Shown here: in pieces, positions 1 to 9,227 of the stretch
Numbering within the stretch: position 1 is the stretch's first letter
Layout of the letters: every line of letters starts with the position of its first letter
NCBI GenBank assembly: GCA_031401675.1
Contig: JANNRR010000057.1
Coordinates: 34,218 to 98,217 of the forward strand
DNA: 64,000 nt
Source: JANNRR01 sp031401675
GTDB taxonomy: Bacteria > Pseudomonadota > Alphaproteobacteria > Rhodobacterales > Rhodobacteraceae
Direction: 5' to 3'
Position numbers and translations under genes: made by a program
The notes under the pieces: model-generated
What the model was told of the DNA's origin: nothing
The model's input: only the letters and a program-made list of their open reading frames with translations
Database searches by the model: none

Positions 1-633
1 ATCGCCCCGCCGCTGCCCTTCATCCCCGAAAACCGGCACGGTGACATGTTTGCGGCGATCGTGGCCTGCTGGTCTGGCGATCCCGCTGAAGGCGCACGCC
101 AGTTCAAAGCCTTCCACGACGTCGCCGAAGTGAAGGCCGAGATGGTGGGACCGGTCCCCTATCCGGCGATCAACGCAGCCTTCGACGGTCTCTTCCCGCC
201 GGGGATCCGTCAGTACTGGAAAGGCAACTTCGTCAAGGAACTGACGGACCAGGCTATCGCGGCGCATGTCCAAAACGGTCCGAACGCGCCGAACGCGAGC
301 TCGACTATGCACCTTTATCCCATCAACGGGGCCTGCCATCGGGTTGCGTCGGATGCCACGGCGTTCGGGCATCGCGACGCCAACTTTTCAATGGTTATCC
401 TTGCGGCGTCGGGAGATCCCGCAGATGACGCGGCCAACACAAAGTGGGTGCGCGACTACTCCGATGCGGTCGCGCCCCATTCAGAGGTCGGTGGCTATGT
501 CAACTTCATGGACGACGACGACGGAACACGGGTGCGGGCCAATTATGGCAACAACTACGACCGACTGGTGAAGATCAAGCGCCAGTATGACCCCTACAAC
601 CTCTTCAGGGTCAACCAGAACATCGCGCCCTGA
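1..633 (+). CDS. FAD-binding oxidoreductase, C-terminal part (BBE domain)
   Basis: The reading frame is open from the first base, so this is the 3' part of a longer gene; about 210 residues are visible. The C-terminus (NNYDRLVKIKRQYDPYNLFRVNQNI) matches the berberine-bridge-enzyme (BBE) signature found at the end of PCMH-type FAD oxidoreductases, in which an Asn-Tyr segment and the DPxNLFRxNQNI tail pack against a covalently bound FAD. The FAD-binding half lies outside the window. The substrate cannot be inferred. It converges on tdm, with about 440 bases between them. The family call is firm; the specific reaction is unknown. Confidence 0.85.
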   Translation: MAPPLPFIPENRHGDMFAAIVACWSGDPAEGARQFKAFHDVAEVKAEMVGPVPYPAINAAFDGLFPPGIRQYWKGNFVKELTDQAIAAHVQNGPNAPNASSTMHLYPINGACHRVASDATAFGHRDANFSMVILAASGDPADDAANTKWVRDYSDAVAPHSEVGGYVNFMDDDDGTRVRANYGNNYDRLVKIKRQYDPYNLFRVNQNIAP

Positions 634-1071
634 AAGACCGTTGGACCAAGGTAGGAGTTGTGCCTGACAAACGGGATCCGGCAGCTACCCCGGGGCACAA
701 CTGCTACGCTGGCGTTTCTGCTCGCCGACCATTCAGTTCCCTTGCAGTCCGTGACCTCTTTCTTCCCAATTTTCCGGTTGTAGAAAGGTAGGCCTGGTGC
801 ATGCTGCAATTGCAGTGAAAGTTGGGTTTGTCCCGCGTCGCAACCATTCGAAGACTCGACCGATGCCCCGATCCCTTCCTCCCCACCGCTACGGGACAGA
901 GGCGCGCATTTGGCGGGGGCGAGAGATCGGGCGGCAACGGGTGCCTCCGGCGGGGATATTTGTTGAACAAAGAGGCCGGTTGTAGCGGCAGTGCGGGCTG
1001 GTTCGGATTGGGAGGGGCGTCGGAGGCAGGGCGGGTGTCAGAGGCGGGCGGGTCCGGGGCGGGTTGGGAAA
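634..1071. other. Non-coding spacer between convergent genes
   Basis: This 438-base stretch separates the oxidoreductase stop from the tdm stop. It holds one copy of the dispersed GGATATTT repeat (943-976). Short open frames exist on both strands, but none has a credible start or protein-like composition. No RNA gene was recognised. Confidence 0.6.
943..976 (+). repeat. Dispersed GCCTCCGGCGGGGATATTT repeat, copy 1
   Basis: GCCTCCGGCGGGGATATTTG followed by TTGAACAAAGAGGC. It is one of seven related copies in the window, all in plus orientation and all intergenic. Confidence 0.75.
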
Positions 1072-3450
1072 TCAGCTTTGCGGGCGGGTCTTTTTGGGGT
1101 CGTATTGTGTCGGGGTGGTGATGGTGGCGGGCAGGCGCATCTGCTGGCCGTCGAGTTTGCCGACCTCGACCTGGCCGCCTTCGGTGGCGTGGGTCACGTC
1201 GATGCGGGCCAGGGCGATGTTCTTGCCCAGGATCGGGGAGCGGGTGGCGGAGGTGATGACGCCGACCTGGGCGCGGCCGACAAAGATCGGGTCGCCGTGG
1301 CCGATGCTGGTGTTTGACGCCACGTCGAGGCCGACGAACCTGTGGCGCGGGTGGTCCTTGCGGTCGATCAGCGCCGCGCGGCCGATGAAATCGTCGGGTT
1401 TGGATTTCAGCGGCACGGTGAAGCCGATGCCGGCCTCGAACGGGTCGGTCTGGTCGGTGAAGTCGTAGCCGGCGAAGATCAGGCCGGCCTCGATCCGCAG
1501 CATGTCGAGGGCTGCGAGGCCCATCGGTTGCAGGCCAAAGTCGGCACCGGCGGTCCAGACCGCGTCGAACACCGCGCGCGCGTCCTTGGGGTGGCAAAAG
1601 ACTTCGTACCCCAACTCGCCGGTATAGCCGGTGCGCGACAGCACGATGGGCGGGCCGGCGGCATCGCCGATGCGGCCGATGGTGAAGCGGAACCAGCCAA
1701 GCTCGGGGACGGCGGGTTGGTGCGGCGGCGTCCAGATCACGCGGGAAATGAGGTCGCGGGAGTTGGGGCCCTGGACGGCGATGTTGTGCAGCTGGTCGGT
1801 GGAGGCGCGGATCATCACTTGCAGGCCGAGCTTTTCGGCCCATTCGCGCAGCCAGATGCCGCCGGTGTCGTCGCCGCCGATCCAGCGGAAGTTGTTCTGG
1901 CCGAGGCGGAACAGGGTGCCGTCATCGAGCATGCCGCCGTGGTCGTAGCATAGGGCGGAATAGACAACCTGACCCTGGCTGAGCTTCTTGACATCCCGGG
2001 TCAGGGTGTATTGCAGCAGGGCTTCGCTGTCCGGCCCGGTGATTTCCCATTTGCGCAGGGGGGAGAGGTCGATCAACGCCACCTTTTCGCGGCAGGCCCA
2101 GTATTCGGCGATGGTGCCGACGGCGGGGAAGGCATGTGGCAGCCAGTAACCCTTGTATTCGACCAGATGCCTGGTTTGGAGGTGCAGGCTGTCGTGGAAG
2201 GCGGTCTGTTTGGTCATCACGGGCTCTGCATTGGGGGTGGGGCGGTGGGCGATGGCGCGCTGGAATGGTTCGGCGCCGGAATAGGTACGGACATGGATGT
2301 CGGAGAGGTACCAGCCGTTGCCGGGCGAGGTGTCATCCGGGCAGGCGGAGGAGACGCAGATGATGTCGGTCAGGGCGCGCAGCAGCACGTAATCGCCGGG
2401 GCGGGACCAGGCCTCATCGGAGGTCAGCATGCCGTGGGCGTCGATGTGGGTGTTGTAGAAGAAGTTGATGGCCATCCAGCCCGGGCGCTTGGCGATGCCG
2501 TGCGGGGCGAGGGCGTGGTTGAAGTTGTCCGAGCAGTTGATGTGGCCGGGGTAGCCGATGTCGTCGTAATACTTGGGCGCACAGGCCATGGCAAAGGCGT
2601 CGTGGCGGCCGACGGTGTCCTGAATGACCTCGACCAGCGGCAGCCAGTCCTGATCGTAGAACTTGGAATGCAGGCCGGGCATGGGATAATCGCGGCCCAT
2701 GAAGGTGCGGGTGGTGGTGACGTCGAGCGGGCGTTCGGTGCCCTTGTCAAGCTTGCGGGCGGCGAAGCACTGGAAATCGGTCATCTGGCGGCCATCGACA
2801 TCCTGGATCTGGATGTAGTCGCCGGATTTGACGAAATACGACTCTGCAGTGGCGGCTTTCACCCGCAGATCGAGGACGGGGGTGGCGAGCGGGTCCGGCA
2901 GCTCGAAGCGGGGGATGGGGCGGAGACTGGAGCGCTGGATTTTCACCACGAGCGGCGTGGTGGTGTTTTGCGCGCCGGGGTCCATTGCCGGGCCGGGGGC
3001 GGCGATGGCCAGCACGCCCGCGCGGTTGGCGGTAAAGGTTTCGGCGGCGCCTGCGGGGGTTTGGGCATCAAAGAGGCTGATGGCGCCGGCATGTGCGAGG
3101 TTGATACCGCGCCGCAGGAGACGCTGGGCCGTGAAGCCAGAACCGGGGCCAGTATTCCGGAGCGCCGAGGATGAGAGAAGCGCCTTGATCCCGGACGCGT
3201 CGGAGTCGGAGGTGGCCCCAAGGATGCCCGCATCGATCACGCCGTCGGCTGCGGCGATCAGTTCGCAAGGCTGGCCGCCTTCGGTGTTTTCCACGGTGAT
3301 GCGGTCGCCGGTGCCGATGGGGATCAGGATGCCGCCTGCGCCGGGCACCTCGTAGCGCTCGAAGCCCGTGGGCAGAGCAAAGGCGTTGGGCCGCAGGATG
3401 CGGCTGGGGCGCGGCGGGCCGGGCTGGACCTTGGGGAAGATATCGAACAT
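1072..3450 (-). CDS. tdm: Trimethylamine N-oxide demethylase (TMAO aldolase) Tdm
   Basis: Predicted to split TMAO into dimethylamine and formaldehyde, with formaldehyde captured by tetrahydrofolate. The 792-aa protein has an N-terminal DUF1989-type metal domain (to about residue 400) fused to a GcvT-like folate-binding domain, which is the Tdm architecture. Cysteines near residues 290 (MACAPK), 306 (INCSDN) and 370 (SSACPDD) are spaced 16 and 64 apart, the same spacing I recall for the 3-Cys zinc site of the Methylocella silvestris enzyme. I start at MFDIF because GGAGG lies seven bases upstream; the frame stays open further 5' without a better site. It is divergent from the EamA transporter gene, and a GAATAA palindrome cluster lies in the shared promoter. 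Confidence 0.92.
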   Translation of the reverse strand: MFDIFPKVQPGPPRPSRILRPNAFALPTGFERYEVPGAGGILIPIGTGDRITVENTEGGQPCELIAAADGVIDAGILGATSDSDASGIKALLSSSALRNTGPGSGFTAQRLLRRGINLAHAGAISLFDAQTPAGAAETFTANRAGVLAIAAPGPAMDPGAQNTTTPLVVKIQRSSLRPIPRFELPDPLATPVLDLRVKAATAESYFVKSGDYIQIQDVDGRQMTDFQCFAARKLDKGTERPLDVTTTRTFMGRDYPMPGLHSKFYDQDWLPLVEVIQDTVGRHDAFAMACAPKYYDDIGYPGHINCSDNFNHALAPHGIAKRPGWMAINFFYNTHIDAHGMLTSDEAWSRPGDYVLLRALTDIICVSSACPDDTSPGNGWYLSDIHVRTYSGAEPFQRAIAHRPTPNAEPVMTKQTAFHDSLHLQTRHLVEYKGYWLPHAFPAVGTIAEYWACREKVALIDLSPLRKWEITGPDSEALLQYTLTRDVKKLSQGQVVYSALCYDHGGMLDDGTLFRLGQNNFRWIGGDDTGGIWLREWAEKLGLQVMIRASTDQLHNIAVQGPNSRDLISRVIWTPPHQPAVPELGWFRFTIGRIGDAAGPPIVLSRTGYTGELGYEVFCHPKDARAVFDAVWTAGADFGLQPMGLAALDMLRIEAGLIFAGYDFTDQTDPFEAGIGFTVPLKSKPDDFIGRAALIDRKDHPRHRFVGLDVASNTSIGHGDPIFVGRAQVGVITSATRSPILGKNIALARIDVTHATEGGQVEVGKLDGQQMRLPATITTPTQYDPKKTRPQS

Positions 3451-3477
3451 CGCGCCTCCGGCATGGTTGCACAAACG

Positions 3478-3503
3478 GAATAAATGTTTATTCAGAAGAA
3501 TAA
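3478..3503. promoter_or_regulatory. Overlapping GAATAA/TTATTC palindromes between tdm and the EamA gene
   Basis: GAATAAATGTTTATTC (3478-3493) is a perfect palindrome with 7-base arms. Its right arm is reused in TTATTCAGAAGAATAA (3488-3503), a second perfect palindrome. It is AT-rich in a GC-rich setting and lies 28 bases upstream of tdm in a divergent promoter, so an operator is likely; its regulator is unknown. Confidence 0.5.
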
Positions 3504-3596
3504 GTGGCCGGAGCCCGCGCAGCAAGCCCGAAGTCGCGTGCCGCCCCGAGCCTACACCGTGCAAGCCGCTGGCCCAACCTTTTCGGAGCCGATCTG

Positions 3597-4442
3597 ATGA
3601 TTTCGCTGGGTCTTGGACTGCTGGCGGCACTGGCCTGGGGCCTGCATGATTTCTGCGTGCGCTTCGTCACCGGCAAGACCGCCGCGCTGTCGGCGTTTCT
3701 GGTGGTGCTGGTAACGGGCCTTTTGGCGCTGCTGCCGCTGGCGCTGAGCCAAGGCGACTGGCCGGCGATGACCGGGCGGGCTTACGGCTGGGCCGTGCTG
3801 TCGGGCTTAGCCCATGTGCTGGGCGGTGCCGGGCTGTACAATGCCTTTGCCATCGGGCCGGTGCGGCTGGTGGCGCCGATCTGCGGGGCGTTTCCGGTGC
3901 TGTCGGTGGCCTGGGCGGTGCTGCGCGGCCAGCCGGTCAGCCTGTGGCAATGGCTGGCGGTGGTGGCGGTGGTGGCCGGGGTCGGGCTGGTGGCGCTGTG
4001 GTCGGCTGATCATGACGCGGCCCCTGCCGGGCGCGGCCCGGCGATTGCCTGGGCGCTGGCGGCGGCGCTGGGCTTTGCCCTGACCTTTTCGCTGGGACAG
4101 ATGGCGACCGGGGCCGGATCGGCATTGCCGGTGCTACTGGTGGCGCGGGGGACGGCGGTGCTGGGGCTGGCGGCGGTGCTGCTGGCGCTGCGCCATGGTT
4201 GGCGGGTGCACCCCGGGCACTGGCCGCTGTTGGCCGGGATGGGGCTTCTGGACGTGCTGGCGCTGGGTGCGGTGCTGGCGGCCGGCGGGCAGGCGAACCC
4301 GGAGTTTGCCATCGTGACCTCGTCAGTGTTCGGGATCGTGACCATCGTGCTGGCGTGGCGGCTGTTGGGCGAAAGGCTGGCGTGGGGGCAATGGCTGGGC
4401 GTGGGGGTGGTGTTTGCCGGAGTAGGCTATCTGGCGATATGA
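3597..4442 (+). CDS. EamA/DMT-superfamily transporter
   Basis: A 281-aa inner-membrane protein with about ten hydrophobic segments arranged as two similar halves, as in EamA (drug/metabolite) exporters. The start at MISLGLGLL follows GGAG eight bases upstream. It is divergent from tdm and is followed, after 253 bases, by the mgd operon. Its position inside the methylated-amine cluster suggests transport of an amine or pathway intermediate, but nothing in the sequence specifies substrate or direction. The family is confident; the role is an inference from position. Confidence 0.8.
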   Translation: MISLGLGLLAALAWGLHDFCVRFVTGKTAALSAFLVVLVTGLLALLPLALSQGDWPAMTGRAYGWAVLSGLAHVLGGAGLYNAFAIGPVRLVAPICGAFPVLSVAWAVLRGQPVSLWQWLAVVAVVAGVGLVALWSADHDAAPAGRGPAIAWALAAALGFALTFSLGQMATGAGSALPVLLVARGTAVLGLAAVLLALRHGWRVHPGHWPLLAGMGLLDVLALGAVLAAGGQANPEFAIVTSSVFGIVTIVLAWRLLGERLAWGQWLGVGVVFAGVGYLAI

Positions 4443-4467
4443 GCGGCATGCGGGTATCTTTGGCCGG

Positions 4468-4542
4468 CGGCGGCAGGGGGTTTCACACCCCCGCTCCCTG
4501 CGGTCGCCCCCCCGCGGGATATTTGTGACAAAGTGAAGCCGG
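4468..4542 (+). repeat. Dispersed GGATATTT repeat, copy 2, with GC-rich hairpin-prone upstream part
   Basis: A GGCAGGGGGTTTCACACCC block is followed by CCGCGGGATATTTGTGACAAAGTGAAG. The same GGGTTTCACAC block precedes copy 3 at 10618. It lies downstream of the EamA gene stop, so it may act as a transcription terminator. Confidence 0.7.
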
Positions 4543-4695
4543 ACGTACAGGCGGAAAGCGGCGGTGTCGGAGGTGAGGCGTTGTCCTTGTCGGAGAGATT
4601 GGCGGGCGACGATCCGCCCCGGAAGCCAGCACAGGCGGCGGGTTTGGGTGACGGTTCAGGGTGGCGGGCGCGATGCGCGGAGAACGGTTGGAAAC

Positions 4696-5949
4696 ATGAT
4701 GCACTATTCCGGGTTCAGGGTGATTTGGGAAGGCTTGACCGGGCACAAGGGCTGGGGTCCGGCCTGGCGCGACCCGCAGCCGCAGGCGGCCTATGATTAC
4801 GTGATTGTCGGCGGCGGCGGGCACGGGTTGGCCACGGCGTACTATCTGGCCAAGGAGTTCCGGCAGGCCCGGATTGCCGTGCTGGAAAAGGGCTGGATCG
4901 GCGGCGGCAATGTCGGGCGCAATACCACCATCATCCGCTCGAACTACCTGCTGCCGGGCAACGAGCCGTTCTATGAATTCTCCATGCAGCTGTGGGAGGG
5001 GCTGGAGCAGGACTTCAACTACAACGCCATGGTCAGCCAGCGCGGCGTGTTGAACCTGTGCCATACCGATGCGCAGCGCGATGCCTATGTGCGGCGCGGC
5101 AACGGCATGCGGTTGAACGGGGTGGATGCGGAGTTGCTGGATCAGGCCGGGGTGCGGGCGATGTATCCTTGGCTGAATTTCGACAATGCGCGGTTTCCGA
5201 TCAAGGGCGGGCTGTTGCAGCGGCGCGGCGGCACGGTGCGGCACGATGCGGTGGCCTGGGGCTATGCACGGGGGGCGGACAGCCGGGGCGTCGATATCAT
5301 CCAGAACTGCGAGGTTACCGGCTTTCGGATCGAGGGCGGCCGGATGCTGGGGGTAGAGACCTCGCGCGGTTATATCGGTGCGGGAAAGGTGGGCGTGGCG
5401 GTGGCGGGGTCATCATCCCGGGTGATGGCGACGGCGGGGATACGACTGCCGATCGAGGCGCATGTGTTGCAGGCCTTTGTTTCCGAAGGGCTGAAGCCGC
5501 TGATTAATGGCGTGATTACCTATGGTGCCGGGCATTTCTATGTATCGCAATCGGACAAGGGCGGGCTGGTGTTTGGCGGCGATATCGACGGGTACAATAG
5601 CTATGCGCAGCGCGGCGGGCTGCCGGTGGTCGAGGATGTGGCCGAGGGCGGCATGAGCCTGATGCCGAACATCGGGCGGGTGCGGTTGCTACGCATGTGG
5701 GGCGGGATCATGGATATGTCGATGGACGGATCACCGATCATCGATCGGACCGGGGTGGACGGGCTGTATTTCAACGGCGGCTGGTGTTACGGCGGGTTCA
5801 AGGCGACACCGGCATCGGGCTGGTGTTTCGCGCATCTGTTGGCGCGGGACGAGCCGCACAAGACCGCCACCGCCTATCGGTTCGACCGGTTCCGCAAGGG
5901 GCTGATGATCGACGAAAAGGGCATGGGCGCGCAGCCCAATTTGCATTGA
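4696..5949 (+). CDS. mgdA: N-methylglutamate dehydrogenase subunit A (sarcosine oxidase beta-like)
   Basis: A 417-aa FAD-dependent amine oxidoreductase (DAO family). The dinucleotide-binding signature VIVGGGGHGLATAYYLA is near residue 35. RHDAVAW, near the middle, corresponds to the region where sarcosine oxidase beta subunits attach flavin covalently to His. By sequence alone it would be called SoxB. The presence of gmaS and mgsABC in the same cluster makes N-methylglutamate (giving glutamate plus methylene-THF) the likelier substrate. The start was placed at the MMHYSGF double Met, which matches the usual subunit length. It is the first gene of a four-gene operon. The A-D letter assignment follows the published mgdABCD order as I remember it. 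Confidence 0.85.
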   Translation: MMHYSGFRVIWEGLTGHKGWGPAWRDPQPQAAYDYVIVGGGGHGLATAYYLAKEFRQARIAVLEKGWIGGGNVGRNTTIIRSNYLLPGNEPFYEFSMQLWEGLEQDFNYNAMVSQRGVLNLCHTDAQRDAYVRRGNGMRLNGVDAELLDQAGVRAMYPWLNFDNARFPIKGGLLQRRGGTVRHDAVAWGYARGADSRGVDIIQNCEVTGFRIEGGRMLGVETSRGYIGAGKVGVAVAGSSSRVMATAGIRLPIEAHVLQAFVSEGLKPLINGVITYGAGHFYVSQSDKGGLVFGGDIDGYNSYAQRGGLPVVEDVAEGGMSLMPNIGRVRLLRMWGGIMDMSMDGSPIIDRTGVDGLYFNGGWCYGGFKATPASGWCFAHLLARDEPHKTATAYRFDRFRKGLMIDEKGMGAQPNLH

Positions 5950-6018
5950 GGATATGAGCATTTTCAGGAAAAGTGGGCACCGGTTTTCCGGTTCGAAAAT
6001 GCGAGAGGGAAACGTCGA

Positions 6019-6300
6019 ATGATCATTCAGCATCCGTTGTTGGGGCCCCGCGACATGCAGGAATTTGTCTATCTGGGTGATGCCAGCCTGTTGGCGCGGC
6101 CTGACGGGATGGCTGTCGGGGCAGAGGAAGCGTTTTACCAATACCTGTATCTGCGGGGTGACCCTGCCGGGGAGCACCGCGAATTGTGGTTTCACGAACA
6201 GGGCGACCGGTCCTGGCTGGTGGTGACGCGCAATACGGTGACGCACGAGATTTTGGCGGTTGAAATGGCGCGGGATGTTGCTTTGAGGATGCGGGCATGA
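6019..6300 (+). CDS. mgdB: N-methylglutamate dehydrogenase subunit B (sarcosine oxidase delta-like)
   Basis: A 93-aa protein matching the small delta subunit of heterotetrameric sarcosine oxidases. Position in the operon (beta, delta, alpha, gamma order) and the conserved ELWFH...SWLVVTRNTVTHEI segment support the call. In canonical SoxD a zinc is held by Cys-x-x-Cys near the N-terminus plus a His and a Cys. Here the first pair is replaced (QHPLLG) and the last Cys is Asp (FHEQGDR), leaving only the His. Its stop overlaps the mgdC start (ATGA), implying coupled translation. Confidence 0.85.
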   Translation: MIIQHPLLGPRDMQEFVYLGDASLLARPDGMAVGAEEAFYQYLYLRGDPAGEHRELWFHEQGDRSWLVVTRNTVTHEILAVEMARDVALRMRA

Positions 6301-9227
6301 GGATCGCTGGCGGGCAGATTGATCGCGGGCAAAGCCTGGCGTTCACCTTTGATGGCAAGTGGTACCGGGGGTTTGCCGGAGATACGCTCGCCTCGGCCCT
6401 GCTGGCCAACGATGTGCGGTTGATGGGGCGCAGTTTCAAGTATCACCGGCCGCGCGGGGTGATTGCGGCGGGGTCGGAGGAGCCGAACGCGATTGTGGAA
6501 CTGCGCAGCGGCGCGCAGCGCGAGCCGAACACGCGGGCGACCACGGCGGAACTGTTTGACGGGTTGGTGGCGGAAAGCCAGAACCGCTGGCCCACGCTGC
6601 GGTTCGACGCGATGGCGGTGACGGATGCGTTGTCGCCGTTCTTTGCGGCGGGGTTTTACTACAAGACCTTCATGTGGCCGAAAGCGTTCTGGGAACGGCT
6701 GTACGAGCCGATCATCCGGCGGGCGGCGGGGCTGGGGCGGGCAGCGTTGCAGGCCGACCCGGATGCTTATGACAAGGGGTTTCTGCATTGCGATCTGTTA
6801 GTGATCGGTGCCGGGCCGGCGGGGTTGGCGGCGGCGCTTACCGCCGGGCGGGCGGGGGCGCGGGTGATCCTGGCGGATGAGGATTTCACCCTCGGCGGGC
6901 GGTTGAATTTTGAGAGTTTTGCGGTGGGCGGTGGTGCTGCGGCCGATTGGGCGGCGGCCATGGTGGCGGAATTGCGGGCCATGCCGAATGTTCGGGTGAT
7001 GGCGCGGACCACGGTTGCCGGCGCGTTTGACCACGGGATTTATTCCGCGCTGGAGCGGGTTTCGGACCATCTGGCGGTGCCGTTGCCGGGGAAACCGCGG
7101 CAGGTGTTGTGGCGGATTTATTCCAAACGCGCTGTGTTGTGTGCCGGGGCGATTGAGCGCCCGATTGCGTTTGCCAACAATGACCGTCCCGGGGTGATGC
7201 TGGCCGGGGCGCTGCGCGGCTATGCCAACCGATGGGCTGTGGTGCCGGGGCAGCGGGTGGCGCTGTTCGTGAACAACGATGACGGGTTGCGCACGGCGAC
7301 CGATCTGGCGGCAAAGGGGATCAATGTGGTGGCCGTTGTCGATGTGCGCGACGGCGGGGCTTTGGTGCCCGGCATCCGGCATCTGAAGGGGGCGGTGGTG
7401 GTGGATACCGCTGGCCGGCTGGGGCTGCGAGGGATTACGGTGCGGCTGGCGAATGGCCGGACCGAGGCGATTGCCTGCGAGGCGTTGGGGGTTTCGGGCG
7501 GGTGGAACCCGACTGTGGCGCTGACCTCGCATCACCGGTCGCGTCCGGTGTGGGATGACGGGATTGCGGGGTTTGTGCCAGGGCCGGGCGGGCCGGTGGG
7601 GATGCGGGTGGCCGGGGCGGCTTTGGGTGTGTTTTCGACGGCGGCGGCGTTGCGGACCGGGGCGGAAGCGGCGGTTGCGGCGCTGGCTGATCTGGGGATT
7701 TCAGCGCGGATCGAGGTGCCGGAGGCGGAGGATGGGCCGGTGGCGATCACGCCATTCTGGCATGTGGCGGGCAAGGGGCGGGCCTGGGTAGATGTGCAGA
7801 ACGATGTGACGGTAAAGGATATCGTTCTGGCAAAGCAGGAGAATTTTACATCCGTCGAGCATCTGAAGCGCTATACCACGCTGGGGATGGCGACGGATCA
7901 GGGCAAGACGGCGAATGTGGTCGGGCTGGCGGTGATGGCGGAATTGACGGGGAAATCGATGCCGGAAACCGGCACCACGATCTACCGGCCGCCCTATACG
8001 CCGGTGGCGATGGGGGCATTGGCCGGACGGTCGGCGGGGGCAGAGTTTCGGCCCGTAAGGCTGACGCCGTCGCACAAATGGGCGACCGAACAGGGTGCCG
8101 TGTTTGTGGAAGTGGGGATGTGGCTGCGGGCGCAATGGTTCCCGAAGGCGGGCGAGGTTGGGTGGCGGCAGTCGGTGGACCGGGAGGCACTGGCGACGCG
8201 GGCCTCGGTCGGGATTTGCGATGTGACGACGCTGGGCAAGATTGACGTTCAGGGCACGGATGCGGGGGCGTTTCTGGACCGGGTGTATGCCAATACCTTT
8301 TCGACTTTGGCAGTCGGCCGCGTGCGCTACGGCCTGATGCTGCGCGAGGACGGGATGGTGATGGACGATGGCACCACGGCGCGGATGGGGGAGCATCATT
8401 ATGTGATGACGACCACCACGGCCAATGCGGTTTCTGTTTTCCGGCATCTGGAGTTTTGCCGCCAGTGCCTGTGGCCGGAGCTGGATGTGCAGCTGATTTC
8501 CACCACCGAAGCCTGGGCGCAGTATTCGGTGGCGGGGCCGAATGCACGGAAATTGCTGGAAAAGCTGGTGGATCAGGATATTTCCGATGCCGCGTTCCCC
8601 TATATGGCCTGCGGGCATGTCACCATTGGCGGCCTGCGGGCGCGGCTGTTCCGCATCTCTTTCTCGGGCGAACTGGCCTATGAGATCGCGGTGCCTACAC
8701 GCTATGGCGATGGGTTGATCCGGGCTTTGATGGCGGCGGGGGCAGAGTTCGGCGCGGTGGTCTATGGCACCGAGACTTTGGGCGTACTGCGGGTGGAAAA
8801 GGGCCATGCGGCGGGCAATGAGTTGAACGGGACCACCTCGGCTTTGACGTTGGGGTTGGGCAAGATGGTGTCGAAGAAGAAGGACGCGATCGGCGTGGTG
8901 CTGTCGGGGCGCGAGGGGATGAACGGCCCGGATGTGCTGCGGCTGGTGGGGTTCCGGCCGGTGGATGCGGCACAGCCGCTGGCGGCGGGCAGCCATTTCA
9001 TCGCGGCGGGCCAGCCGGCGGATGCGGCGCATGACGAGGGCTACATGACATCGGTGGTGTATTCGCCGCATCTGGGGCATCAGGTCGGGCTGGGGCTGTT
9101 GCAGCGCGGGCACGAGCGGATGGGCGAGCGGCTCAGGATGGTCAACCCGCTGAAAGGCATGGAAACCGAGGTCGAGGTGGTCAGCCCGCATTTCGTTGAC
9201 CCGGACGGGGAGCGGTTGCGTGGATAA
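6297..9227 (+). CDS. mgdC: N-methylglutamate dehydrogenase subunit C (sarcosine oxidase alpha-like)
   Basis: A 976-aa subunit with the sarcosine oxidase alpha layout. An N-terminal ferredoxin-fold region without iron-sulphur cysteines (about 1-100) is followed by a nucleotide-binding domain beginning LLVIGAGPAGLAAALTAGRAG (about 165) and a GcvT-like folate-binding half from about residue 590 (VGICDVTTLGKIDVQG). The C-terminal half would pass the methyl-derived carbon to tetrahydrofolate. The ATG overlaps the mgdB stop, and the end overlaps the GTG start of mgdD by eight bases. Substrate assignment to N-methylglutamate rests on the cluster context. Confidence 0.87.
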   Translation: MRIAGGQIDRGQSLAFTFDGKWYRGFAGDTLASALLANDVRLMGRSFKYHRPRGVIAAGSEEPNAIVELRSGAQREPNTRATTAELFDGLVAESQNRWPTLRFDAMAVTDALSPFFAAGFYYKTFMWPKAFWERLYEPIIRRAAGLGRAALQADPDAYDKGFLHCDLLVIGAGPAGLAAALTAGRAGARVILADEDFTLGGRLNFESFAVGGGAAADWAAAMVAELRAMPNVRVMARTTVAGAFDHGIYSALERVSDHLAVPLPGKPRQVLWRIYSKRAVLCAGAIERPIAFANNDRPGVMLAGALRGYANRWAVVPGQRVALFVNNDDGLRTATDLAAKGINVVAVVDVRDGGALVPGIRHLKGAVVVDTAGRLGLRGITVRLANGRTEAIACEALGVSGGWNPTVALTSHHRSRPVWDDGIAGFVPGPGGPVGMRVAGAALGVFSTAAALRTGAEAAVAALADLGISARIEVPEAEDGPVAITPFWHVAGKGRAWVDVQNDVTVKDIVLAKQENFTSVEHLKRYTTLGMATDQGKTANVVGLAVMAELTGKSMPETGTTIYRPPYTPVAMGALAGRSAGAEFRPVRLTPSHKWATEQGAVFVEVGMWLRAQWFPKAGEVGWRQSVDREALATRASVGICDVTTLGKIDVQGTDAGAFLDRVYANTFSTLAVGRVRYGLMLREDGMVMDDGTTARMGEHHYVMTTTTANAVSVFRHLEFCRQCLWPELDVQLISTTEAWAQYSVAGPNARKLLEKLVDQDISDAAFPYMACGHVTIGGLRARLFRISFSGELAYEIAVPTRYGDGLIRALMAAGAEFGAVVYGTETLGVLRVEKGHAAGNELNGTTSALTLGLGKMVSKKKDAIGVVLSGREGMNGPDVLRLVGFRPVDAAQPLAAGSHFIAAGQPADAAHDEGYMTSVVYSPHLGHQVGLGLLQRGHERMGERLRMVNPLKGMETEVEVVSPHFVDPDGERLRG

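Noticed and set aside
3451..3630. 60-residue N-terminal extension of Tdm
   Set aside because: It would cover the divergent promoter and overlap the EamA start; GGAGG supports the start at 3450.
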